Origin: Pedobacter yulinensis
GTDB taxonomy: Bacteria > Bacteroidota > Bacteroidia > Sphingobacteriales > Sphingobacteriaceae
Reading direction: 5' to 3'
Assembly (NCBI RefSeq): GCF_003029735.1
Contig: NZ_KZ686269.1
Span: 1,488,001 to 1,552,000 of the forward strand
Length of the DNA stretch: 64,000 bases
Below the pieces are notes generated by a model. The model was not told the DNA's origin, did no database searches, and was given only the letters and a program-made list of their open reading frames with translations. The position numbers and the translations under genes are program-made. Below are positions 37,841 to 47,315 of the stretch, one piece after another. Positions within the stretch are counted from its first letter, which is position 1. Every line of letters starts with the position of its first letter.

Positions 37841-37978
37841 GATCTGGTTTTTTCGGCCGCGTGTACTATTCATACTAACAAAAACTGTATTTACGGCGTA
37901 GAATTTAAAATTAGGTGAAGGTGTAATGGCTACTCTTGCATCTCTGCCTGTTCATCCATTTCTCACAAATGTAGACCG

Positions 37979-38528
37979 TTATAAAGGGGTTACTTTATAA
38001 CGTTCAGCATTTTTCAGTCCATTGTTTTTCATGGCGACAGTAATCATAAGCTTCTCGGTTTGTTCTCTAAAGATAAATAATTTGTTCATCTGTTTTGCAG
38101 CGCCTCTTGTCCCCGAACCAGATGAATTCCAGGGCCCTGAAACCGTCGACCCGGCTTCAGGTAATCCAGGATCATCTGGTGGGGATCAATATAGCGGCAG
38201 CAGAGCGACATCTGCATACAATAACTTGTTCCATTAAAATAAAATCGCAGGAAAGGAATAATAGATGCAATAGGGCATTCCGATATCATATACCTGGATG
38301 TCGTAAATCATCTGCTGGGAAGCGGTGAAATTAGCCATAAATAAATTTCCCAAAGATTACGATATAACCGGCGACGATCTTGTAGTGCAGCTGTGTTCTA
38401 CTTAATGCCAGCGCATGTGAGGCAATCGAGTCGAAGAGCTGCTGATCTGTTTGTGCGCCGGCTGTTGCCGCAGTCATCATCATCAAAGACGGGGATTTAA
38501 TAACGTTGCCCTTGGGGGTGATTGGCAA
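37979..38528 (-). pseudogene. Degenerate minus-strand gene, several frameshifts
   Basis: Pieces that look like protein occur in changing frames: ALALSRTQLHYKIVAGYIV (frame ending 38331), then QQMIYDIQVYDIGMPYCIYY (near 38300), then YIDPHQMILDYLKPGRRF and IHLVRGQEALQ (ending 38086), then FREQTEKLMITVAMKNNGLK to a stop at 37979. I do not recognise the family. Together they suggest one decayed gene of roughly 180 residues rather than chance. Confidence 0.35.
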
Positions 38529-38564
38529 TAGCGACGTATCAGACGATTTTAAGATGATAAATCA

Positions 38565-39242
38565 TCAAGGTATATCAAAGTTTAAGTTTGAACGGTACAA
38601 ATTGCCGACAGGAATAGTTTCGGCACCTATTTGTACTTTGGTCTTACTGACGATATTAATCATGTTTCTATTGACTAAGTATGATCGGTGGATTCTGGCG
38701 AATAGTCGTGCGGGTAACATCTGCATCAGATTCTTCATGGTCATATGCGTTAATAACCGCCCGGATACGGTCTGCAACTGAATATAATCTTTAACCGACT
38801 GCGCGAATATAATATCAGCATGCATGACTTTGACAAGCTTTCCGGAAACTTTAAAGTAAGTATACTCCCTGTCTTTGCTTACGATCTCCGGTTGTATCCT
38901 AAGCAACTTCTGTATACTGCGGGCGAACAACTCATAGGTAACAGGCTTAAGCAGATAGTCAACAGCATCCAAATCAAATCCCGCTAAAGCATATTCCGGG
39001 TAAGCTGTAGTAAATATGATCTTCGGCGGATTGCTAAGGGACCTCACAAAGCTGATGCCGCTAATACCGGGCATACGTATATCCAGAAATATCAAATCGA
39101 CCTGTTTGTGATGCAATAGTTCAAACGCCATGACGGCACTACTGCATTTCGCCAGCAATTGTAACTGTCCGTGACGCTTGATGTGGCTTTCAAGTACTTC
39201 TTGTGCAAGGGGCTCGTCATCTACGATTATACAGGTAATCAT
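38565..39242 (-). CDS. LytTR-family response regulator
   Basis: A 225-residue protein: receiver domain (about residues 1-120) with DDEPLA at the N-terminus, phosphoacceptor Asp in LIFLDIRMPGISG and KP in DYLLKPV, followed by a LytTR DNA-binding domain (about 130-225; FARIHRSYLVNRNMI). Its start overlaps the end of the kinase gene by 26 bases, so the two are co-translated partners. Confidence 0.94.
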   Translation of the reverse strand: MITCIIVDDEPLAQEVLESHIKRHGQLQLLAKCSSAVMAFELLHHKQVDLIFLDIRMPGISGISFVRSLSNPPKIIFTTAYPEYALAGFDLDAVDYLLKPVTYELFARSIQKLLRIQPEIVSKDREYTYFKVSGKLVKVMHADIIFAQSVKDYIQLQTVSGRLLTHMTMKNLMQMLPARLFARIHRSYLVNRNMINIVSKTKVQIGAETIPVGNLYRSNLNFDIP

Positions 39243-40317
39243 GTGTCTTAAGGCTTAATATTACTTGATAGGTATGGTGATTGTCACAGATGTCAATCCG
39301 GTGCTTTTCTTTGCCATACAAGAGTTCCAGGCGTTTAACCAAGTTCGTTAGCCCGAGGCCTCCGGAATGAGCAGGCGGGTATTCGGTTTGGGGTTTGCTA
39401 TTTTCTACCTGTAGAGTGAGTTCAGGATCAGCTATCAGAATTACAATTTGGACAAAACCAGTTGTTAACTCTTCCCTTATGCCATGTTTGAATGCATTTT
39501 CAATGATCGGAAGCAACAAAAGCGGTTCAATCATCTTATCGCCAGGTACTCCCTGCACCTCGAAATCAATGGTGATGTTGTCAAAATGGCGTATCTTCTC
39601 CAATTCCACAAAATTAGTCAGAAAGTTAATTTCTTTGCTTAAAGGCACGAGCTTCTGACTTGCGTCGTAGAGTATATAACGCATCATTTCTGACAGTTTT
39701 GCTACAACTATGGCGGTACTGGAAGATCCCCTCAGCGCCAAAGCATAAATGTTATTTAAGGTATTGAAGAAGAAATGGGGATGTAACTGGGCTTTTAAAT
39801 AGTTTAATTCACTTAACAGCTGCTGCTCTTTTAAAGTTCTGACCTCTTCTTCCTGCTGCAGGGAACGAATGAGGTAGGCAAAGCCGACCAAGGTAAAAAC
39901 AATGCGGCTCACGATATAGCTGACAATAAAATAAAGCTTGGTTTCCCTGTAGTCTTGCAGGGCCCGCAATCTTAAGCTATCAGAAAGGAAGTTCATGTTG
40001 CTAACCAGCCAGTTTTCGTATTTGTTATAAACATGGCTTATTAAAATAAAAGCAACCACGCTCAATATAAGATGGAATGTTCGCTTTTTGAATAAGTACC
40101 GCTTTAGAAACAGCCAGTAATAGAGCCCGTAAAAGAAAAATGAAAAAGTCCCATACACAAGGCGGTATTCCATTGCCCTGGCAAAGTTCAAGAAATTTTT
40201 TTCTTCATAATAGCTGTACTCAATATCGCTGATTACCGGAATAAGATAACAGATAAGCAATAAAAAGAGAAGCTCTATGATGAAGTATTTGCGTGCTATC
40301 AGCCTACCATCAGACAT
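39217..40317 (-). CDS. LytS-type sensor histidine kinase
   Basis: A 366-residue membrane kinase with about four membrane helices (to about residue 150), a short coiled stretch (LQQEEEVRTLKEQQLLSELN) and the His_kinase motif QLHPHFFFNTLNNIYALAL, then the HATPase N-box PIIENAFKHGI and GGLGLTNLVKRLELLYG. Ligand not known. The partner regulator overlaps its 3' end. The divergent gene across a 187-base gap encodes a TlpA-like thioredoxin, a possible target. Confidence 0.93.
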   Translation of the reverse strand: MSDGRLIARKYFIIELLFLLLICYLIPVISDIEYSYYEEKNFLNFARAMEYRLVYGTFSFFFYGLYYWLFLKRYLFKKRTFHLILSVVAFILISHVYNKYENWLVSNMNFLSDSLRLRALQDYRETKLYFIVSYIVSRIVFTLVGFAYLIRSLQQEEEVRTLKEQQLLSELNYLKAQLHPHFFFNTLNNIYALALRGSSSTAIVVAKLSEMMRYILYDASQKLVPLSKEINFLTNFVELEKIRHFDNITIDFEVQGVPGDKMIEPLLLLPIIENAFKHGIREELTTGFVQIVILIADPELTLQVENSKPQTEYPPAHSGGLGLTNLVKRLELLYGKEKHRIDICDNHHTYQVILSLKTHDYLYNRR

Positions 40318-40473
40318 AATGTAAAAAAAGCTATTAATTGCGGTTCATTATTAGCCCATGGACCATATTTCGACAAAAACCATGATTTTTTCGACGAAAT
40401 TGTGGGCGACCGGATTCCGTCTAAAATACGACTTGATTCGTCTAATTCTTAAAGCTGTACAGGGTTGCGAACA

Positions 40474-40481
40474 TACATTTG
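40474..40481 (+). promoter_or_regulatory. Candidate -7 element (TACATTTG)
   Basis: Exact fit to TAnnTTTG, 23 bases before ATG 40505; the normal spacing for a Bacteroidota transcript with a short leader. Confidence 0.45.
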
Positions 40482-40504
40482 CCTGATAACAATAACGTTC
40501 GACA

Positions 40505-41728
40505 ATGAAGGAATATCAAAAGGCTAACCGTTACCATGAAAGAATGTATGGTTCATACGTCTTTTCCCTGCGGCCAGGTATACTTGCGTTGGGCCTGCTA
40601 ATTTTAATCAGCGGCAAAGCCGGAGCCAGACAAAACAGCCATAGGATCTTCCACCAGGTCGCTCAAAAATTGTTCACGCTAAAACACATTAGCTACCGTT
40701 ACGCCCGCGAGTTTAACTATCCGTCGGAAAGTTATCTGTCCAAATCGGGAGGAAACATGTTCGTTGATTTTGATAAGGAGAACGACTTAGTCGGTTTCAG
40801 ATTCCAGTATACCAGTACTGATGGCTTTTCCATATTTAATAATGAAGAACTCTTTATTGGGAATTCAAAAACAAGAACAATCAAAGTCATACCTGCGGTT
40901 GAACCTGCACAATTTGAAGGTGTTTCCGCGCTATTCAATTCTATCGTTACCCTACGGAATGTTTTACCCCTTGTCATTAATGATGGTAGTATAGTGAAAG
41001 AGATCAGAGATACTGTAGTTGAAAATCGGTCTTTTTATCTGCTGCAATTTGATCTTTGCAACAAACTGGTAAATTACCTGGGCACCGGTTTTACGGCTAC
41101 ATCAAGCAATATTACTTTCCGCTATAAACTTGTAGCCGACAAAAAAACTTTATTGCCGGTAACGCTCTTACAGACCAAAAGAGGAAGCCCGGATTTTAAC
41201 CGGACTGACTTTAGCGACATCCAGGTACAGTCCGAACTGCCGGGGGAAAAGTCGTGGTATTACTCCACTTACCTAAATGACTATGAGCTGGATGACCGGA
41301 AGACTGTATCTATCATTGCACCAGGTGAAGCGGCACCAGATTGGACACTTCCAGATCTGGCCGGCAATACAAAAGAAACGTTATCACAACATAAGGGACA
41401 GGTAGTTCTGCTGGAATTCTGGATTAAAAACTGCGGATATTGTATCGAAGCGGTGAAAAAATTAAATGACCTATACCACGCGTACAAGCACAGTGAGTTT
41501 AGCTTATTTGCTATCAATACGGAGGATAATTCTAAAGCGATTGATTTTTTTGTAAGAAAGTATGGGGTCATGTACCCAGTACTTTTAGGAGATGACCCTA
41601 AGATTGCTGCCAAATACGGGATTACTGGTTTTCCGCAAGTTGTACTGATTGGCAAAACGGGCAGCGTTATTTATTCAGGTAAGCTTGATATAAGTCGTTT
41701 GCGCACATTGATTGACCAGAACCTGTAA
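40505..41728 (+). CDS. TlpA-like thioredoxin with large N-terminal domain
   Basis: A 407-residue exported protein. A signal sequence (ILALGLLILISGKAGA, near residues 24-40) leads into a beta-rich region of about 220 residues, found in DUF-type thiol-disulfide proteins of Bacteroidota, then a TlpA/AhpC-like thioredoxin domain (about 270-407) with active site NCGYC in EFWIKNCGYCIEAVKK and cis-Pro GFPQVVLIG. It acts in periplasmic disulfide handling. The start could also be Met at 40544, closer to the signal core. Confidence 0.88.
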   Translation: MKEYQKANRYHERMYGSYVFSLRPGILALGLLILISGKAGARQNSHRIFHQVAQKLFTLKHISYRYAREFNYPSESYLSKSGGNMFVDFDKENDLVGFRFQYTSTDGFSIFNNEELFIGNSKTRTIKVIPAVEPAQFEGVSALFNSIVTLRNVLPLVINDGSIVKEIRDTVVENRSFYLLQFDLCNKLVNYLGTGFTATSSNITFRYKLVADKKTLLPVTLLQTKRGSPDFNRTDFSDIQVQSELPGEKSWYYSTYLNDYELDDRKTVSIIAPGEAAPDWTLPDLAGNTKETLSQHKGQVVLLEFWIKNCGYCIEAVKKLNDLYHAYKHSEFSLFAINTEDNSKAIDFFVRKYGVMYPVLLGDDPKIAAKYGITGFPQVVLIGKTGSVIYSGKLDISRLRTLIDQNL

Positions 41729-41905
41729 TTTTTCTAGACACAGGTGTCACCAACGTAAACTTGATCACCCCGTTCCCCGTTCCTGTGTAGAGGTTAATCT
41801 TTTCTGCAACCAGATAAAACAGCCGCTTACCATAGGTGGTAGCTGCCGTTAGTGACAAGTTATCAGGACTGATTGACGGAAAAGAGTGAGGTCGCTGGAA
41901 CTGCT
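41667..41905 (-). other. Possible C-terminal gene remnant
   Basis: A minus-strand frame reads like protein (TTYGKRLFYLVAEKINLYTG, then GVIKFTLVTPVSRKI) in the gap between the thioredoxin gene and the truncated AraC gene, and its last 62 bases overlap the thioredoxin 3' end. No recognised family. It may be the leftover of the same rearrangement that cut the AraC gene. Confidence 0.25.
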
Positions 41906-42401
41906 CACATCGTCGGGCTCTCTCAATCATCCATTATTAGAAAGCTGCCTCGCTTCGCTCATCCCTTACTTTGATATAGACGGGCAATTTCCCGAAGATC
42001 TCACTTCTTTAAAAATAACGGAGGCCATCAGTATATTGCGGACGATCGATCCCTGTGTAGACAGTGTGCTGGCCAATTTTGATCTGCCCGGTAAAATTGA
42101 CCTGGTCAGTTTTATGCAGCGGAACTTCATGTTCAACATGCCGCTGGAAAGACTGGGCTACCTCACCGGCCGGAGCCTGTCTACCTTTAACAGGGACTTC
42201 AAAAAGCTTTTCCAAACCACACCCCAGAAATGGCTTACAGAAAAAAGACTTGAGCTCGCGCATTATCAATTGCTCGAAAAAAGGAAAAAGCCGACAGAGG
42301 TCTATCTTGAAGTTGGGTTTGAAGACTTATCGCACTTTTCGTTTTCCTTTAAAAAGAAATATGGCGTGTCTCCTGTTCAACTGACGTCGGCCTTAAATTA
42401 A
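41877..42401 (+). pseudogene. AraC-family regulator lacking its N-terminal sensor
   Basis: The open frame starts right after a TGA (41874-41876) and encodes about 174 residues. It contains a complete AraC double HTH (LERLGYLTGRSLSTFNRDFK; VYLEVGFEDLSHFSFSFKKK) plus about 70 residues of the region before it, but the usual 110-residue sensor is absent. The only possible starts are a GTG at 41886 and internal codons. Closest in style to the full-length AraC gene at 17545. Either a 5' deletion or a short HTH-only protein. Confidence 0.6.
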
Positions 42402-42425
42402 GATCGCATATCATCATAAACCCTC

Positions 42426-43193
42426 ATGCCCTGGAACCCTGAAAGCTATAACAAGTTTAAGAATATCCGTTACCAGCCTTTTTTTGATCTGGCAGCTTTT
42501 ATCCGGCCCGCCGGAGAAATGAAAGCTATCGATCTGGGTTGTGGTACAGGGGAGCAGACGGCAATCCTCACGGATAAATTCAAAGGCGCAGTATTCATGG
42601 GCGTTGACACTTCGGCCGAAATGCTGGACCAGTCCGAAACGTTTGAAAATGATCGCCTGCATTTTTGCAGGTCGTCTACCGAGGCGGTTATCAACAGCGG
42701 AGAGCAATGGGACTTGATCTTTAGTAATGCCGCTTTGCAATGGTCTGACGATCATCAAACGCTGTTTCCTGCGCTTATCGGTCAACTCAATGCAGGCGGA
42801 CAGATCGCGGTACAGATGCCAGTACAAAACGAAAACCTGCTCAATAGCATACTTTTTGACCTCGTTCAGGAAGAACCATTCAAGGGTTTTTTAAAAGGCT
42901 GGAAGCGATCTTCTCCGGTTTTAAGTATAGACGAATATGCCGGGATACTTTTTGAACAGGGGCTTAGCGACATACAGATCATGCAAAAAGTTTATCCGAT
43001 CATAGCCGAAGATCACCAGACACTATACGATTTTATTTCTGGCTCGGCATTGCTTCCCTATCTTGAGCGTCTTGAAGGTGCAGAAAGGACACTGTTCATC
43101 ACTACATACCAGCAAAGGATTGCGAAACATTTCCCCAAGCTTCCTGCCATTTATGCGTTTAAAAGATTGCTCCTGTACGGCAGACTACAATAA
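42426..43193 (+). CDS. tam: Trans-aconitate 2-methyltransferase-like SAM methyltransferase
   Basis: A 255-residue class I methyltransferase. Motif I is IDLGCGTGEQT (SAM binding), motif II includes GVDTSAEML, and motif IV is WDLIFSNAALQWSDDH; the start PWNPESYNKF and NAALQWSDDH are typical of Tam, which methylates trans-aconitate to relieve citric-cycle inhibition. Full length. Located 24 bases after the truncated AraC gene; that gene may once have regulated it. Confidence 0.85.
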   Translation: MPWNPESYNKFKNIRYQPFFDLAAFIRPAGEMKAIDLGCGTGEQTAILTDKFKGAVFMGVDTSAEMLDQSETFENDRLHFCRSSTEAVINSGEQWDLIFSNAALQWSDDHQTLFPALIGQLNAGGQIAVQMPVQNENLLNSILFDLVQEEPFKGFLKGWKRSSPVLSIDEYAGILFEQGLSDIQIMQKVYPIIAEDHQTLYDFISGSALLPYLERLEGAERTLFITTYQQRIAKHFPKLPAIYAFKRLLLYGRLQ

Positions 43194-43280
43194 GTCAGGC
43201 TCGTTAAAGTCAGACAGTTCGTAAACTAATTGACTTTCCAGGGTAAGCCTCGGAACTAAAACAACTACGAATCCATAAAA

Positions 43281-44682
43281 TTATCTCGAAAGACCTGCAG
43301 CATCCAACATCAAATTGTGCAACTGGAAATTTTTTACAAAACATGGAAGCAACTCACTACCAGGCCCCAACATCGCTAGCTCTACATAATCTGCGGAGTG
43401 ATCCATAGACCCCCATCCCACCGCTGTATAGCGCGCCTGTATTTGGGCTAATTCTTTATAAGGTAAATTTCGTGGGTTATATAGACTTTCTCCACCAAGA
43501 GACCGATAGTGTGCCAGCACCTGTTTGCTTTCTTCCGATGTAATCGCGTACCCCTGTGCAAACTCAATTTTATCTATGAGTGCGGGTGCCGTCGTACTAT
43601 TATTCACCTCTCTAAGTATCCATTCATTTGTGTGCCTGAAAGTCTGTATCCGGTCAAAATGGTCATCCGCTTTGCTGCCGTAGAATAGACCCGGATTTGC
43701 ATTCCCATGATCCGTTGTGATGACTACCAGCGTCTCTCCGTCTTTCTCTGCAAAATCTACTGCCGTTCTGATGGCCTCATCAAATGCGATCTGATCATAG
43801 ATCAGTGCACCAGCGTCGTTAGCATGCGCCGCCCAATCGACTTTTCCGCCTTCTACCTGAAGCGCAAATCCTTGCGGATTTTTGTTAAGCAACTCGATTG
43901 CTTTCCCTGTCATCTCAGCCAGTGAGGGGGTCTGCCCCAGCAGATCTTTATCATTAGCGCGATCCAGCGCGTACGGCATTCCATCCTTCTGAAAAACGCC
44001 CAGTACAGTTTTGCGGGACTGGCTCAGCAGATCCTTTTTGTTTTTTAACTACATCATAATGCTTATCGCGAAAAAGGCGAAAAACGTCTCTTCTGTCTTT
44101 ACGAAGGGAAGCGTCAAAAAATTCGAGTCCGCCGCCAAGAAGAACGTCATAACCTGCGTCAAGATACTTTAGTGCAATGCCGGCCTGATCACTTCTTGCT
44201 TCACTCGCCACACAAAAGCCTGCGGGCGTGGCATGGGTTATCGGAACAGTAGTCACGCAACCTGCTGATTTCCCTGCCCGCTTAAACTTTTGCCAGATCG
44301 GCAAATTCTCTGAGCCATCGGAATTAACGTTTAATGCGCCGTTATTTACCCGCTTACCGCCACCCCATGCCGAACTGGCAGCGGCTGAATCCGTAACAAG
44401 CGAGCTTGCAGAAGCAGTATCCATAAACGCCCGCCGGGCTTTATCTTGCTCATAAAGCGAAATCCAATGACTTGGCCTACCCTCCTTCCGTCTCAACAGA
44501 AGATCTGCCATATTAAGTGTGCCAATACTCATCCCATCACTCACCAGAAAAATGATGTTTTTCGCTTTCTTTCTGAGGCCTTCCCGCTGGGTGTTAGGGT
44601 TTGCCAGGGCCTGGAATGGTTTCGAAAATGCACTTCCCAGCACTGTTGCGGAAGCGCCCTTAAAAAAATCTCTTCTTTTCAT
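43281..44682 (-). pseudogene. Alkaline phosphatase, frameshifted at an A6 run
   Basis: The N-terminal part (ATG 44682) has a Tat-like signal MKRRDFFKGASATVLG, metal ligand VSDGMS and nucleophile serine in TDSAAASSAWG. Near 44041-44046 (A6 on the minus strand) the frame is lost; the next frame continues KKDLLSQSRKTVLGVF and GGKVDWAAHAND, TTDHGNANPG, then ends at 43281. Removing one A restores about 466 codons, a full-length enzyme. The upstream frame otherwise stops at 43954. Either disrupted or a homopolymer error. Confidence 0.8.
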
Positions 44683-44838
44683 TGCTGCAAAGAAATTGTT
44701 CTATCGTTATCAAAAGTTAAAGCCAGAGTGATCTTGTCGGCAGCGACCCAAATAGTCTGTCCTTACGCTGAAACGACAGGTTGATTGGCTAAATCCGTGC
44801 ATCAGGCTGCTTTGTTTATCAATGATCGCTGATCCGAA

Positions 44839-45552
44839 CTATTTGTCAAAATGATAGGCGTATAAAGCCTGCTTGCCAACTTTATCAAACACGGTAACGT
44901 TTACATGGTAGTGCCCGGCGGGCGCTGCGCTCAAATCGATGTCCTTGTTTACCTGGTATCGCGCCTGATCCACCATGTCGGGAGCGGTATCGGTAAACGT
45001 TCTGGCCCAGGTGCTGGACTGCACCTCGATCACCAGCCTGGAAATCTTGTTGGAAGCCTCTATCAGCCCCGAAAAGTTCAATATCGCACCACTTGAAATT
45101 AAAGAAGCGTTACTGACGCGTGGAAGAGACAGGTCCCTGATGATTTCGAAACCGGCCTTGCCTTGTGCCTTCCCCCCTGACTCGTCGGCGACAACCATCA
45201 GCAGCGTGTACTTACCAGGCCGTGCGTTTTCCGGCACTGCAATATGTTCATGAAAATCGGCATTTTTTTGTCCTGCGTAAGGTGAGGTGTACGTCTTTAC
45301 AAAATCCCAGCCGTAGTTCGTTTCGTCAAGTGTGATCTGAACTTTAATGCCGGCTATCTTCCCTGGCGCTATCATTCTCGCGGCCAGGTGTAAATCGCTG
45401 GCCGTATAAGCTACTTTTGAATTGTTGGGACCTACCTCGACTGCATTCACCGAAAGCATCTCCGGGCTATGCGCAGTTTGTTTTTTACAGGATACCATAA
45501 GGGCAATGACCGCCATGGCCATTACCCATGCTTTGAAATGTATGTAATGCAT
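44839..45552 (-). CDS. DUF4625-type lipoprotein
   Basis: A 237-residue lipoprotein (lipobox ALMVSC, then KKQTAHS). The body carries the DUF4625 pattern DLHLAARMIAPGKIAGIKVQ and PENARPGKYTLLMVVADESG, seen also in the third gene of this cluster, so the two are paralogues. An Ig-like fold is likely. It is last of three lipoprotein genes on this strand and ends about 155 bases before the alkaline phosphatase gene start. Confidence 0.78.
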   Translation of the reverse strand: MHYIHFKAWVMAMAVIALMVSCKKQTAHSPEMLSVNAVEVGPNNSKVAYTASDLHLAARMIAPGKIAGIKVQITLDETNYGWDFVKTYTSPYAGQKNADFHEHIAVPENARPGKYTLLMVVADESGGKAQGKAGFEIIRDLSLPRVSNASLISSGAILNFSGLIEASNKISRLVIEVQSSTWARTFTDTAPDMVDQARYQVNKDIDLSAAPAGHYHVNVTVFDKVGKQALYAYHFDK

Positions 45553-45561
45553 AACAATCGG

Positions 45562-46254
45562 CTATAACTGGTCATATTTACCGTAGTAATACAGACCGCT
45601 TGAGCGGAAAACCGTCAGTTTTTTGCCGGATAGAAATCCCAGCTCCACACTATTTCCGCTGACATACTTGAAGCCTGAACCGCCAATGGGTGTATAGTTA
45701 TTGAGCGTATTGTCTATCGTTTTTGAGTCGGTCCCTGAGCCATAAGTCGTTGTTCCGCCCTTATTGAAACTATAGATCAGCCCCGGCCTGTTGCTCACCT
45801 CCCCCATTTTGAACTCTACCCCTTTGAATGACTTCCCGGCGAGTTCATTTGTTTCCCTGACGGATAGCAGCTCACCTGTAGCATCATACTCTGTAGCCAA
45901 CGCTTTGTAGTATGCCGATGTGATTCTTTTATCCTTGTCAAGGTTGAACCGGGCAATGCGGGCATTTCCGCCTGTAACCTCAAATGTAAGCTCCGTTTCA
46001 GTGAGCGTGTAGGTACCTGTTAGATTGGTAGATGCAGAATTGACGAACAAAGCCTTGTTATCTTCCAGCAGCTGAATAAAAAAAACACTTGTGTATTTCG
46101 TTCCGCTTTTTTGCGTTAAGGTACCCGCTACGAAATGTTCCGTTATAGCGAACGGCTTAGGTTGATCGTGCTGGCTATCGGCATCTTTTTTACAGCCGCT
46201 CATTAAAAACAAGCCGGCGGTTAAGGTCAGTGCAATTATTTTTGTTGTCTTCAT
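45562..46254 (-). CDS. Lipoprotein of unknown function
   Basis: A 230-residue lipoprotein (lipobox FLMSGC, then KKDADSQ), beta-rich, with a lipocalin-like strand series (LTGTYTLTETELTFEV; LLSVRETNELAGKSFKG). It lies between the two DUF4625 genes (9 and 119 bases). Function unknown. Confidence 0.7.
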   Translation of the reverse strand: MKTTKIIALTLTAGLFLMSGCKKDADSQHDQPKPFAITEHFVAGTLTQKSGTKYTSVFFIQLLEDNKALFVNSASTNLTGTYTLTETELTFEVTGGNARIARFNLDKDKRITSAYYKALATEYDATGELLSVRETNELAGKSFKGVEFKMGEVSNRPGLIYSFNKGGTTTYGSGTDSKTIDNTLNNYTPIGGSGFKYVSGNSVELGFLSGKKLTVFRSSGLYYYGKYDQL

Positions 46255-46373
46255 TTTCTTTGTTGATTGATGGGACTTTTATTTAGCTCGTTATTATGTG
46301 TGGCTATTTACGCTTTGAATGCGGCAACGGCCCTTGCATTTCGTTTATTCGATACCTGCGTTCTTTCAGGAAT

Positions 46374-47315
46374 CTAATAGTCTATTCCAAAAGGGACTGA
46401 CTTATAGATCGTCTTATTTGCTGTCGTATTTTTGTAAATGATCACGAGCTTGTAGTCGCCGGTCTGCCATGCCCTGGCGCCGTTTATCAGGCTGCCCCCT
46501 GCGGTGTTGTTATCGCGCTCTGCACCAATAATCAAATCCGGAATGAAGCGGACGGGCATAAAGGTGTTGAAGTCAAAGACTGAATTTGAAAAATCATATA
46601 CATTGGTTTCACTCTTGTGGTCAAAGACGTCATAAACAATTGCTTTGCTCAAATCCACTTCTTCGATTGTTTTCGGGTTGTAGTTTGCCGGCTTTTTGAT
46701 CAGCAGCACGTAGAGCTTGCCGTCCCCTTTCACAAAGGATACATTCACCTGAGTTTGCAGTGTATCGCCCCTTTTAAGCCGCAGAACCGGGTACTGTTCT
46801 TTATCTGTATGTGAATCGTAGAAAGGTGTCCAATTCCGGTGCACGTAGATTCCGGTAAACATGGGCCTGACCGGCAAATTGGCCCGGCTATAAATTTCAA
46901 AGTCCCTTTTCACCTCAAGCTTTGAACCGTTCTCGTCATAAACTGTTGTAACCAGATCATACTTTCCTTCTGCCGCATCGGCTGGAATTTTGAAATGCTT
47001 ATGTACATTGGTGTTTTTTAGCCCTTTGTACTGCGTCCAGAGAATTTCGTGTTTCCAGCTTTTGCTGTAGGTTTCCCCAGGCTTCTGGATCAGCTTTACT
47101 TCAACTTTATCAAGTTTCTCGACGGCAAGCAGGTCAGCTTCAAAATGAAAATCTTCGCCGGTCACGCCAATCCCGGCATTGCCAAGCCCAAGTTCCAGAT
47201 TCTCCATCTTTGGCTTGGGTGTCTCCGGATCGGGATGTTCGCCGGGTTCTTTTTTACAAGCCGTGAAAACTGCTGCAAATAAAAGGAAGATGGCTGTTGT
47301 TTTTATAGATCTCAT
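46374..47315 (-). CDS. DUF4625-type lipoprotein
   Basis: A 313-residue lipoprotein (lipobox AVFTAC, then KKEPGEHPDPE). DUF4625-like sequence GEDFHFEADLLAVEKLDKVEV and PADAAEGKYDLVTTVYDENG occupies about residues 40-160; the rest is beta-rich. I start at MRSIKTT (47315) because that gives a normal signal peptide; the frame extends to 47405. First gene of the three-lipoprotein group. Confidence 0.78.
   Translation of the reverse strand: MRSIKTTAIFLLFAAVFTACKKEPGEHPDPETPKPKMENLELGLGNAGIGVTGEDFHFEADLLAVEKLDKVEVKLIQKPGETYSKSWKHEILWTQYKGLKNTNVHKHFKIPADAAEGKYDLVTTVYDENGSKLEVKRDFEIYSRANLPVRPMFTGIYVHRNWTPFYDSHTDKEQYPVLRLKRGDTLQTQVNVSFVKGDGKLYVLLIKKPANYNPKTIEEVDLSKAIVYDVFDHKSETNVYDFSNSVFDFNTFMPVRFIPDLIIGAERDNNTAGGSLINGARAWQTGDYKLVIIYKNTTANKTIYKSVPFGIDY

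Noticed and set aside
38022..38237. A 71-codon plus-strand frame after the serine hydrolase
   Set aside because: The better coding signal is on the opposite strand (decayed gene); no start site or family supports this frame.
44041..44046. Programmed frameshift in the alkaline phosphatase gene
   Set aside because: The A6 run is not a standard slippery heptamer and this gene family is not known to use recoding; error or mutation is simpler.
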